Origin: CAZGYE01 sp964530165
GTDB taxonomy: Bacteria; Planctomycetota; Planctomycetia; Planctomycetales; Planctomycetaceae
DNA length: 21,672 nt
Direction: 5' to 3'
Assembly: GCA_964530165.1 (NCBI GenBank)
Contig: CAZGYE010000067.1
Span: 1 to 21,672 of the forward strand
Shown: positions 1-7,141 of the stretch, piece after piece
Position numbering within the stretch: the first letter of the stretch is position 1
How the letters are laid out: every line of letters starts with the position of its first letter
The notes under the pieces: generated by a model
Database searches by the model: none
Told to the model about the DNA's origin: nothing
What the model saw: the letters and a program-made list of their open reading frames with translations, nothing else
Program-made: the position numbers and the translations under genes

Positions 1-1722
1 ACCGAGCTTCCCGTCGACTTGTTCGTCGCAAAAGAGACGCAGGCGGCGCCCGAAACCGAACAGGTCATGCAGGATTCGCTCGACGTGGTGCGCCGCCGGC
101 GGGCCGACGGCACACTGCTCGACGAGAACAACAAGATCTCGGACGCAACTTTGCAGGAACTCGCTACCGCCGGCTATTGGGGCCTGCTGGTCGACAAGCA
201 GTATGGCGGACAGGGGTCCTCTTTTGTGGCCTTCGCCAAGTTTCTGACTCGCATGGCGACCATCGACCCGACCGTCGCCGGGCTGGCGTCGGTTCACGGC
301 TGCATCGGGGCCGTCGATCCGCTGCGGACGTTCGGCAATGCCGAGCAAAAGGCGAAGTACCTGCCGTTGCTGGCCAGCGGCGAGCGGCTTTCGGCGTTTG
401 CGCTCACCGAGCCCGGCGCCGGTTCCGACCTGACGGCAATGCGGACGACCGCCAAACTCGACGGCGACGATTACGTCGTCAACGGCGAGAAGCTGTTCAT
501 CACCAACGCGGTTCCGGGGCGAACCGTCGGACTGATTTGCTTGATCGAAGGGAAACCGGCGGTGCTGATCGCCGATTTGCCGGATGCGGAAAACGAACAC
601 TTCCAGCTCGTCGAGTATGGCCTGTACGCGCTGCGGCGGACGTACAACAACGGTCTGAAGTTCAAGGACTTTCGCGTCCCGAAAGAAAACCTGCTCGAAC
701 CGGCGCGCGGAGACGGGCTGACCATCGCCTATCACGGGCTGAACCGGGGCCGGGTCGCGCTGTGCGCGGGCGCGGCCGGGACGATGCGCGTCATGCTGGC
801 CAGCATTCTTCCGTGGGCCGAGTACCGAGTCACGTACGGCGCCATGATCGAGAAACGCGAGCTGGTTCGCCGCCGCGTCGCTCGAATGGCTGCGTTGATC
901 GTCGGCTGCGACGCCCTGGTCCAATGGTGTGGATGGCTGCTGGACGAAGGCTACCGCGGGGAGATGGAATGCATCGTGGCCAAGATTTTCGGCAGCGAAG
1001 CCCAGAAGGAAGCAGCGATCGAGCTGATGATGAAGACCCACGGCGGGCGGGCCTTTCTCGAGGGACATCTCTTCGGCGATTACGTCCACGAGTTCCTGGC
1101 CCCCTGCATCTATGAAGGCGAATGCGAAATGCTCGCCATGGGGTTCTTCAAATCGCTGATCAAGGAGCACGGCACAAGGTTCTTCGAGCCGGTCGGAGAG
1201 GTGTTGACCAAAGCCGGCATCAAGCAGCCGAACCTTCTCAACCCGGCGCACGTTTGGGCGTTGCGAGGGCCGATGGCGACTTACCTGAAATGGCGAGTCG
1301 GTCAGCAGCTCGCCGGCTGGAAACGCGCTCGCCCGCCCAAACTCCCACCGGCACTACGCAGCCACGCTCAGTTCGCCGCCGACGGCCTGCAAAAGAGCCG
1401 GCTAGAGGTCGACTCGCTGATGACCAAGTACCAGTTGAAACTGGCCGACCGGCAATGTGAGATGTCCGCGATGTCTCAGCGAGTCCAGGATCTGCTGGTG
1501 ATGCTCACCACGTGTCTTTACGCCGGCAAGCAACCCGACGAGGTCGTCCACGCGGCCGCCGACGTGTTGTGCCAGGACCTGAAGCGCGGCATCACCGGCA
1601 AGCGACCCACTAGCTCGTATTACAAGGCGGTCTCACAACTCGGAAAAGCAATTGCCGAGGGCGGCTTCAAGGCCATCGCCGGCGTCGAGGCGCCGGAGAT
1701 TCTCATGCCGTACGAAAAATGA
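1..1722 (+). CDS. Acyl-CoA dehydrogenase, long (VLCAD/ACAD9-like) form, 5'-truncated by window edge
   Basis: FAD-dependent alpha,beta-dehydrogenation of an acyl-CoA thioester, the first step of beta-oxidation. The frame is open from base 1; a TTG at 19 is the first possible start codon, but six in-frame codons precede it, so the true start probably lies upstream. Numbered from that TTG, the family signature around the flavin site reads ALTEPGAGSDLTAM near residue 127. The catalytic base is probably Glu366 in IYEGECEM, matching the YEG-[TS]-[SN]-E block of the family. About 200 residues follow the catalytic Glu, far more than in short/medium-chain enzymes (about 380 aa in total). This resembles VLCAD/ACAD9 or bacterial enzymes with an added C-terminal helical domain. 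No signal peptide is visible in the part present. The family call is secure; chain-length preference is not. Confidence 0.93.
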   Translation, partial: TELPVDLFVAKETQAAPETEQVMQDSLDVVRRRRADGTLLDENNKISDATLQELATAGYWGLLVDKQYGGQGSSFVAFAKFLTRMATIDPTVAGLASVHGCIGAVDPLRTFGNAEQKAKYLPLLASGERLSAFALTEPGAGSDLTAMRTTAKLDGDDYVVNGEKLFITNAVPGRTVGLICLIEGKPAVLIADLPDAENEHFQLVEYGLYALRRTYNNGLKFKDFRVPKENLLEPARGDGLTIAYHGLNRGRVALCAGAAGTMRVMLASILPWAEYRVTYGAMIEKRELVRRRVARMAALIVGCDALVQWCGWLLDEGYRGEMECIVAKIFGSEAQKEAAIELMMKTHGGRAFLEGHLFGDYVHEFLAPCIYEGECEMLAMGFFKSLIKEHGTRFFEPVGEVLTKAGIKQPNLLNPAHVWALRGPMATYLKWRVGQQLAGWKRARPPKLPPALRSHAQFAADGLQKSRLEVDSLMTKYQLKLADRQCEMSAMSQRVQDLLVMLTTCLYAGKQPDEVVHAAADVLCQDLKRGITGKRPTSSYYKAVSQLGKAIAEGGFKAIAGVEAPEILMPYEK

Positions 1723-1731
1723 GCCACTCGC

Positions 1732-1992
1732 ATGCAGCACTGCTTTGCGAAATGCAAGGCCGGCGTGCAGGCTCAGTTGTTCGCGGGGCTGATCGGCTTA
1801 GATTTCTACGCCACGTTTCTCGAAGTGGAAGGGGCGTCGTCGCCACCGGTCGAAGAACTCAAACGGTCGGACCACGGCCAAATGTGGCAATCGGTCGCCC
1901 AGCCCCGGCCCGAATTCGGCGCAAAACAGTGCGCCCAAACCCAGGCGGAATCATTTCTTGTGCCGCAAATCCGCCGGTTAATAGAAGCGTGA
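1732..1992 (+). CDS. Small hypothetical protein, doubtful
   Basis: An 86-codon frame begins 10 nt after the acyl-CoA dehydrogenase stop, on the same strand, so it could be co-transcribed. For roughly its first 50 codons the third positions are mostly G or C, as in the neighbouring real gene; the bias fades toward the 3' end. The translation has a short hydrophobic stretch (QAQLFAGLIGLDFYATFLEV) and two early cysteines (MQHCFAKC) but no motif I recognise. There is no good Shine-Dalgarno sequence. It may be a real small gene, the remnant of a longer one, or chance. No function is proposed. Confidence 0.25.
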   Translation: MQHCFAKCKAGVQAQLFAGLIGLDFYATFLEVEGASSPPVEELKRSDHGQMWQSVAQPRPEFGAKQCAQTQAESFLVPQIRRLIEA

Positions 1993-2301
1993 ACGGGGTT
2001 GGCGAAAAAATGTTGCCCAGAAACTTTTTTTGAGGAAAATTTCATACCAAACAGCTCGACGCAGAGAGCCTCCCGTCGAGGCGGCATTCTCACACTCTCA
2101 GCGCCCTCCCCACTTACGCCGCCCAGTCCCCGCCGCAGGTCCCCCGACCAGGCTCCGCCGCCGCTGACCGCGAGCCTTTGCCCAACAGCCGAACTGTCGC
2201 CCCGCTCGCCCGCTCATCTCAAACAACCACAGCCAAAATCCCGCCCCCGAAATCGCAGAAACTGCTTGACAAGACCATTCAGAGCGATCAGAAACATGTA
2301 T

Positions 2302-2429
2302 GCTGAGCAACCTGTTGAAGAATATGTTTCCACCAGCCGCGACCCTTAGGGAGCAGTCGTTTCTCCCAGGTATCTCAACCCACTCGCTCACGCTCGCGGC
2401 TCGTATCAGGGTTTTCAACAGGCTGTTAG
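2302..2429. repeat. MITE/REP-like intergenic element with inverted ends
   Basis: The ends are inverted copies of a CCTGTTGAA core: 2311-2319 on the top strand and, as TTCAACAGG, 2414-2422. The similarity extends a few bases on either side with mismatches. The interior has CCGCGACCCTTAGGGAGC (2338-2355) on one side and CTCGCTCACGCTCGCGGCTC (2383-2402) on the other, two blocks that I recall as recurring in planctomycete intergenic DNA; that recollection was not checked here. There is no transposase, so the element is non-autonomous or simply a dispersed palindromic repeat. Confidence 0.6.
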
Positions 2430-2522
2430 ACACCTCCCCGTTCCGTCAGGTCGTGGCGGCCGATGTTCTCAGCAGCGGGGCATTCTGGGCGGCCGCGATA
2501 CCCGGCCCTACATGACTTCGTC

Positions 2523-2544
2523 GCCCAGGTTCAAGAACCTGGGC
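2523..2544. repeat. 22-bp near-perfect palindrome
   Basis: GCCCAGGTTC and GAACCTGGGC are exact reverse complements separated by AA. In RNA the tip would open to leave a stem of about 9 bp. It lies 56 bp beyond the protease stop codon on the protease's downstream side. It could act as a transcript-end hairpin, but no T-run follows on either strand, so a dispersed palindromic repeat is equally likely. Confidence 0.5.
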
Positions 2545-2599
2545 CACCCCGCGGGAAACGCTCTATCACCCGACACGGGCTGTGCGGTAAAGGGTGCCA

Positions 2600-4816
2600 T
2601 TACCGTCCATATCGACATGGGACCCGGCCTTTACCCCCACAGACGGCACAGCGTCGTTTGACGGTTCGAAATCCTTTAATGACTCTGCGTCCCACCCCGA
2701 CTCCAGTTGTTTCGCTGTAGGGAACCTTCACGCTGATCGCGCCTCTAGCACATCCCTTTGCGGGACAGGGAACATAACCCCGCCCATTACAAGCGGTGCA
2801 CGAGCGGTCTTCAAGGTAATTACCTTTTTCGTTCCTCTTGGTTGCAGCTATCGCGAGTCCGAGGGCAACCTCTTTGTAATATGCGATTAGCATGATAGTT
2901 GATTTGCTGACTTTTTCGTCGACACGCGGCCATTCCAGTTTGGGACCAGCAGATTTTTTTGCGATAAACTTGGGAACATGCTGCTGGATAAATGGCAGGG
3001 CATATGCACTGGGTATACCCCCTGTATATTTTCCGATACGTTCGGCGTACTTAATTGTAATTACCGCTACCGCCTTCCCGTAGTTATTGCAGACAGGCCC
3101 TCCACTATTTCCGTGATTCGCTTCGACATCGAAAAGCAGCATGTTTTCGTGCGCCTCGTCAGGCAACGCTGTTACAATGCCTTTTGTCGCCTTCAGGCTT
3201 CTGCCGATTGCTTGGGTTTCCGGGTATCCGAGTACGAGAATCTCGCTAGCACGTCGCGGAATTTCAACACTCAAAGGAACAGCGGGGGCTTTTAACTTCT
3301 CGCATTTGAGAATGGCCAAGTCCAAATCGTCAGCCAGTGCGACGACCTCCGCTTCAAGTTCGCGTTCGTGCTTCGGGTCCGTAGGATCGACGATTCTGAT
3401 AGCATTTGCCACTCCAAAATCTTTGTCCTCCACAACGTGACGATTCGTGAGTATATAGGCTTTGTGAAAAACGAAGCCCGTCCCTGACCCGAGCGCTATC
3501 AGCCTGCCGGTCGCGCTTTTACGGTTGCTATCCTGTTCTCTTTTTTTCTCACTCTTCGGCAGAATGAGAGGCATGTACAGCCATCCCACTTGAGGGTTGG
3601 CTGCCTTGCCTTTCCCAGACGCAATCGTTTGAGAATACAAGGTACTGAATTTTCTCAACAAAAGTGCAGGGACGAGTAGTTTCCTTTTGCTCGCTTCGCT
3701 GATGAACCTCCCCAAATTTTGCGTCACTTCCGGGGTCTTCGGTAGCAGGTTAACGTCTTGGCGCCAATGGTTGAGCGCCGCGGAAAACTTGCGCAGTTTG
3801 ACTTCGGCCAATGCGAGGTTATTCAGGGCCGCGATGTGATTCGGAGAGCGTGCGAGAACAGTACGGAAATGTTTTTCCGCTGTCTTTGGGTAGTTAAAGG
3901 CATACGGAATCGAATTCAATATGCCGAGAATAAAGTCCGCACGGATTCCGTTCTGATCAATTTTGCTGGCCCTCTCCAAGAATTGTCGCGCGTCTTTGAA
4001 ATTGCTGACTTTGATCAATTCGAACGCCTGGGCAATCAAGCTGTCTGCCTCTTGAGCAGCAGCTTCCGCTTCTTGCGGTTTGACCCATTCTGCTCCAAGG
4101 CGAACCAATCCCTGGTCTGCCTTCTCTTTCCAGATCTTCCGTCGGGAATTGACCCGTTCCGTCTGTTGCTCGGTCAATACGTAGCGGTCAAGGAATTCGT
4201 CGTATAAAGCCAACGCCTCATTTGCGGTGTCGGCGCGCCGCGCTTTCCTCTCAAGTTCGCTGATAAGTGCATCCGTCGCAGGCTGTTTGACAGCCGCCTG
4301 GCGTGGCTTCTCGTTGGCCGCTCTTGTCGCTTGTGAGAAAACCGGACCGTCAACAACCTTAGACGACGATTTTGATGCTCGCTTTTGCTCAGTCCGCTCC
4401 GGGTCAGGTACGCCTGTCGTAACCCCCTTGGGCTGACCGTGCTGCACTTTGGTGAAAATCTGTGGCTGCTTGTCCTCGTCGACTTGTGTTCTCTGCTTTG
4501 CCATTTTAGCTTTGTCCAAGAGCAGAATTGCGGCGCGTTTTTCGGTTGCAATGGGATCGGCGAGCGCCTGCTCCAGCAGTGTCTCAACTTCTTCGAATTT
4601 CTCGTGTTTCAGATGCTCTTTTGGCAAAACGACGCGCTCCCCAAGTCTCGCATTGGCAAAATCAATTTCCTGCCGACTGTCTGCTGGCAAAGGAATTCGC
4701 TCAGTAGGGTGCTTCTCAGTCGATGCAGGGACATTAACGCCAGCACCCTGTTCGGAACTGAAGCAGGCGATAGCGAACGCCATCGTGCATATCGAACTCG
4801 CGAAAAAAGCTTTCAT
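2600..4816 (-). CDS. Exported TPR / trypsin-like serine protease with C-terminal CxxCxGxG motifs
   Basis: A 738-aa protein. I chose the ATG at 4816 because AAGGA sits about 7 nt upstream and translation then opens with a signal-like MKAFFASSICTMAFAIAC; a frame-extending start at 4855 would bury that segment. The Cys ending this stretch is a poor lipobox, so either a Sec signal or a lipoprotein is possible. Residues about 20-230 are charged and low in complexity, and about 255-360 are TPR-like helices (FNYPKTAEKHFRTVLARSPN, then IAALNNLALAEVKLRKF). The protease domain carries the S1C/HtrA triad: His460 in LTNRHVV, Asp499 in DLDLAIL and Ser571 in GNSGGP. The C-terminus has two CxxCxGxGxxxC blocks (about 673-684 and 723-734), as in DnaJ zinc modules, with another Cys between them. 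No PDZ domain was recognised. It is a single gene, poorer in GC than its neighbours. The protease call is strong; the substrate is unknown. Confidence 0.88.
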   Translation of the reverse strand: MKAFFASSICTMAFAIACFSSEQGAGVNVPASTEKHPTERIPLPADSRQEIDFANARLGERVVLPKEHLKHEKFEEVETLLEQALADPIATEKRAAILLLDKAKMAKQRTQVDEDKQPQIFTKVQHGQPKGVTTGVPDPERTEQKRASKSSSKVVDGPVFSQATRAANEKPRQAAVKQPATDALISELERKARRADTANEALALYDEFLDRYVLTEQQTERVNSRRKIWKEKADQGLVRLGAEWVKPQEAEAAAQEADSLIAQAFELIKVSNFKDARQFLERASKIDQNGIRADFILGILNSIPYAFNYPKTAEKHFRTVLARSPNHIAALNNLALAEVKLRKFSAALNHWRQDVNLLPKTPEVTQNLGRFISEASKRKLLVPALLLRKFSTLYSQTIASGKGKAANPQVGWLYMPLILPKSEKKREQDSNRKSATGRLIALGSGTGFVFHKAYILTNRHVVEDKDFGVANAIRIVDPTDPKHERELEAEVVALADDLDLAILKCEKLKAPAVPLSVEIPRRASEILVLGYPETQAIGRSLKATKGIVTALPDEAHENMLLFDVEANHGNSGGPVCNNYGKAVAVITIKYAERIGKYTGGIPSAYALPFIQQHVPKFIAKKSAGPKLEWPRVDEKVSKSTIMLIAYYKEVALGLAIAATKRNEKGNYLEDRSCTACNGRGYVPCPAKGCARGAISVKVPYSETTGVGVGRRVIKGFRTVKRRCAVCGGKGRVPCRYGR

Positions 4817-4903
4817 GACGTTTCCTTTTTCGATGAGCGGGCCTGCGCAGGGCATTCCTCTGAGGACACAACGTTAGTCACACCGATCTCGCATTTTTCC
4901 ACG

Positions 4904-4943
4904 CATGTTTGTATAGCACGATGTGCTCACCGATGCAAACATG
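4904..4943. promoter_or_regulatory. 40-bp nested palindrome upstream of the protease gene
   Basis: The outer arms CATGTTTGTAT (4904-4914) and ATGCAAACATG (4933-4943) pair with one mismatch. Inside them AGCAC-GAT-GTGCT (4915-4927) forms a second stem. It lies about 90-125 bp upstream of the chosen protease start, a position suited to an operator or a structured leader. A terminator for the upstream operon is less likely because it is more than 380 bp past that operon's last stop and lacks a T-run. Confidence 0.4.
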
Positions 4944-5157
4944 TCTCGGACGACGGCCCCTTCGCCGTCAACTCGTTCCCGTCGAGGCGAGCGCGTAGTG
5001 CCAAGGCCCAAACCAGTCGATGCAAGCGCCTGTCAAACAACAAGATAGAAAACCGTAGTGTTGAAAACGGGCCAGGGAAGTTTTTGAGTTCTTGTAATAC
5101 TTTAGTCGTCTGGAGCAAGTTCCTCTCCACAATGTGTTTCGTGTTAAGAGGAGCATG

Positions 5158-5222
5158 ATTAGGAAAGCAGGAAAGCAGGAATCTCGGGGATCGTCTTTCT
5201 CCTGTCTTCCTGGGTTCCTAAT
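5158..5222. repeat. Purine-rich/pyrimidine-rich inverted repeat
   Basis: The left arm 5158-5180 (ATTAGGAAAGCAGGAAAGCA and three more bases) pairs with the right arm 5200-5222 (ending GGGTTCCTAAT). Matching blocks are ATTAGGAA, CAGGAA and CAGGA, separated by 2-bp mismatches. The loop is about 19 nt. It sits about 100 bp downstream of the oxidoreductase stop on the minus strand, so it could serve as an operon-end hairpin, or be a dispersed intergenic repeat. Confidence 0.55.
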
Positions 5223-5325
5223 TTCCTCATTACTGCATTTGGCTAAACAGTGACGTGTTCTTCATTCTCGATCTGCCTGTTTCTGCCATGAGCAATTTGC
5301 GCTTCCAATGAAATCTCCTGGGAGA

Positions 5326-6762
5326 TCACGTTCGAGACAAGAGGTACCGATTGGCAATTGTGATCCCTGAGAGCATCGACCCGATGATCCCCAGAAACCC
5401 CTGATCGGTGCCGCACAGAAACAGGTTGTCGAGGTGCGTTCTGCCGTCGACGAACTTGTTCGGTGCACCGTAGACGCAGCCGTTCAGATGACCGGTGAAC
5501 TTGCTGATGGTCCGGGGGGTGAAGGCGTCGGTATCGATCACGAACCGCCGGAAATCGGGAATGAATCGCAGGGCCGATTGGATGATCTGCCGGCACCAGC
5601 ACTCCTTTTGCTGCAGGTACTCTTCGGGTGGCAGATTCATCCAGTAGTCGGGATTGGCCAGCGCGGTGATGCGGATTCTACCGTCGCCCAGAGGCGAGGG
5701 GTACTTGAAGTTGTTGGGCGAGCAGACGATCCCGCTGCGCAGATCGATCGGCACAGACGGCCGCTCGTAATGAAATCGGGGTGAGTCGTTGTAGAAGATG
5801 ATGGTCTCGTTGTGTCCGAACTGGGACGGCTGGCGGTTGAGGACGGAGATCGATTCCACAAAAGAGATTTCGCCCGGCTGGGGTCGGCGGGATTGTTGAT
5901 CTTCGCTGCCGCACATCCGCATGGTCTCGACCGAACCGGCCGAGGAGAGAATGCTCTTCGCTTCGACGACTTGGCCGTCATCGAGCACGACACTGGTCGC
6001 TCGAGGGCCGGCGGCCTGAATCGAACGCACGCCGCTGTGCAAGCGCAGCTCTCCGCCCAACGATTTGAACTTCCGCACCAGCTTCTTCAAGATCAGACGG
6101 ATCCCGTCGAACGGCCGGCCGAACCCTTCGTAGAAGATGCTCTTGAACATGATGACGAACTGGCTGAAATCCATGTCGCGCGGCGTCGCGCTGCCGTAGA
6201 ACATCAACGGGCAGAAGAGCATCTCGAGGAGTGTGGGGTCGGTGATGCAGTCTTCCACGACGGCCCGGGCCGAGAGCTCCTTGCGGCTGAGATTGAGCTC
6301 GTCCTGCTCGTCGATCCGCGAGATCAACCGTCGAAAGTTGTCGGTTTGAGAGGGAAATTCGTCGACGACCTGTTGGTGGAAGAACTCGAACTCGTTCGTG
6401 AACCGCAGCGTATGGCCCGGAAAGACGATTGCTGACTCGCGTTGCGGACAGAGGCCGAAATCGTCCCAGCGCAGCCGCAATTGGCGCAGCAGCTTGCTCA
6501 GCGGACCGGTCTTTGTGCCGGGCGGCGCGTAATTGGTGACGGCGTGCAAGCCGACGTCATAATTACGGTTCCGCAGCCGATAGAAAGAGTTCAACCCGCC
6601 GATGGTCGAGTGCCGTTCCAGCACGCAGACCGACCGGTCGAAATAAGCCAGCCGGATTCCCGCCGCCAGCCCCGACATGCCGGCACCGATAATGATGGCA
6701 TCGTATTTCACGGTCCGAAATGCCCCGTGCTGCGGATTGTGGACGAAGCAGAGACTGTTCAC
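5326..6762 (-). CDS. CrtI/CrtISO-like FAD-dependent oxidoreductase (phytoene desaturase family)
   Basis: A 478-aa flavoprotein of the phytoene desaturase / carotene isomerase / retinol-saturase type. An N-terminal Rossmann motif GAGMSG (residues 26-31) is followed by Glu49 in VLER, which would bind the FAD ribose, and IGGLNS (54-59). The C-terminal FAD segment NLFLCGTDQGFLGIIGSMLS closes the fold. The GTG start at 6762 overlaps the ACP stop in the sequence GTGA, indicating translational coupling. An in-frame GTG at 6711 (VKYDAIIIGAG) is an alternative that would remove 17 non-conserved residues. As the third gene of a ketosynthase-ACP-oxidoreductase operon it probably desaturates or isomerises a chain made on the ACP, or a product derived from it. 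A role on carotenoids is possible, but no carotenoid gene is nearby. The family call is firm; the substrate is not. Confidence 0.88.
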   Translation of the reverse strand: MNSLCFVHNPQHGAFRTVKYDAIIIGAGMSGLAAGIRLAYFDRSVCVLERHSTIGGLNSFYRLRNRNYDVGLHAVTNYAPPGTKTGPLSKLLRQLRLRWDDFGLCPQRESAIVFPGHTLRFTNEFEFFHQQVVDEFPSQTDNFRRLISRIDEQDELNLSRKELSARAVVEDCITDPTLLEMLFCPLMFYGSATPRDMDFSQFVIMFKSIFYEGFGRPFDGIRLILKKLVRKFKSLGGELRLHSGVRSIQAAGPRATSVVLDDGQVVEAKSILSSAGSVETMRMCGSEDQQSRRPQPGEISFVESISVLNRQPSQFGHNETIIFYNDSPRFHYERPSVPIDLRSGIVCSPNNFKYPSPLGDGRIRITALANPDYWMNLPPEEYLQQKECWCRQIIQSALRFIPDFRRFVIDTDAFTPRTISKFTGHLNGCVYGAPNKFVDGRTHLDNLFLCGTDQGFLGIIGSMLSGITIANRYLLSRT

Positions 6763-7022
6763 GCAGGACTAGCGGCATCCTTCAGCACCGGCGTCAGATA
6801 ATTGACCGTGCTGCTCATGCTGATCAGATGCTCGTAATCTTCTTCGGGGATCTGAATGCGATACTGCTTGCGCAGCTCCATAACGATGTCGAGAAAATCC
6901 ATGCTGTCGAGCTCTATCTGGTCCCGAAACGCGACCTCATCCTGCAATTCGGTCAAGTCCTCGTCGGGCGCGATGCGCACCAATATCTCGAGGACCGCCT
7001 GCCTAATACCTACCGGATTCAT
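6759..7022 (-). CDS. Acyl carrier protein
   Basis: An 87-aa acidic carrier protein. The 4'-phosphopantetheine site is Ser40 in ELDSMDFLDIV, matching the DS-[LM] motif of ACPs, followed by the usual helix II. The ATG at 7022 was chosen because GGAGTGAGG lies just upstream and the ACP fold begins at once (MNPVGIRQAVLEIL). The frame stays open to 7097, but that extension would be translated from the inverted repeat. It sits between the ketosynthase and the oxidoreductase and overlaps the latter by 4 bp. It is probably a dedicated carrier for this operon rather than the housekeeping AcpP, since no fabD, fabG or fabZ is present here. Confidence 0.92.
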   Translation of the reverse strand: MNPVGIRQAVLEILVRIAPDEDLTELQDEVAFRDQIELDSMDFLDIVMELRKQYRIQIPEEDYEHLISMSSTVNYLTPVLKDAASPA

Positions 7023-7059
7023 GCACCTCACTCCAACAACAGCAACTGGGCCAGTGAAA

Positions 7060-7126
7060 AGTGGAGAGTCTCGAGTTGAGAGTCGACAGATCTCCACATG
7101 GATCCCTCAACTCGAGACTCTCCACT
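7060..7126. repeat. Perfect 21-bp inverted repeat within the ketosynthase-ACP gap
   Basis: Bases 7060-7080 are the exact reverse complement of 7106-7126, with a 25-nt loop. The arms are built on overlapping GAGAGT/GAGTTGAG units, and a second register (GAGTTGAGAGT against ACTCTCAACTC) can also pair. It begins 16 bp past the ketosynthase stop and ends 38 bp before the ACP start, so it would be transcribed into the operon mRNA as a strong stem-loop. No T-run follows on the minus strand, which argues against an efficient terminator. It may stabilise or process the mRNA, or be a dispersed repeat. Confidence 0.8.
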
Positions 7127-7141
7127 CTCAACTCTTGTCCG

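Larger units (their letters stand above)
1993..2599. other. Repeat-rich intergenic region without a convincing gene
   Basis: About 600 bp between the (+) acyl-CoA dehydrogenase unit and the (-) protease, whose 3' ends face each other. It starts with a short AT-rich patch (a T-run near 2024-2031), then a C-rich stretch to about 2260, then the inverted-repeat element at 2302-2429 and the palindrome at 2523-2544. Frames on both strands here are low in plausibility and run through the repeats. A TTGACA at 2266-2271 has no -10-like partner at proper spacing. Confidence 0.6.
4817..5325. other. Intergenic region upstream of the protease gene
   Basis: About 510 bp between the protease start and the 3' end of the lipid operon, both on the minus strand. 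It is moderately AT-rich. It contains the nested palindrome at 4904-4943 and the purine/pyrimidine inverted repeat at 5158-5222. No frame within it looks coding. The protease promoter should lie here; I see no hexamer pair good enough to call. Confidence 0.55.

Noticed and set aside
2266..2304. TTGACA and TATGCT as a promoter
   Set aside because: Spacing is 27 nt, too long for a sigma-70 type promoter, and no gene follows on that strand.
2098..2433. 111-codon minus-strand frame
   Set aside because: Runs through the MITE/REP-like element; the apparent protein is the repeat translated.
4385..5158. 257-codon plus-strand frame
   Set aside because: Overlaps the protease N-terminus on the other strand; Cys/Ser/Phe-rich translation without domain features.
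7070..7116. Cluster of six-base restriction sites (CTCGAG, GTCGAC, AGATCT, GGATCC, CTCGAG) resembling a cloning polylinker
   Set aside because: Two of the sites are the two arms of the inverted repeat, the rest fit the local base pattern, and flanking sequence continues the operon without a break. Coincidence is the simpler reading.
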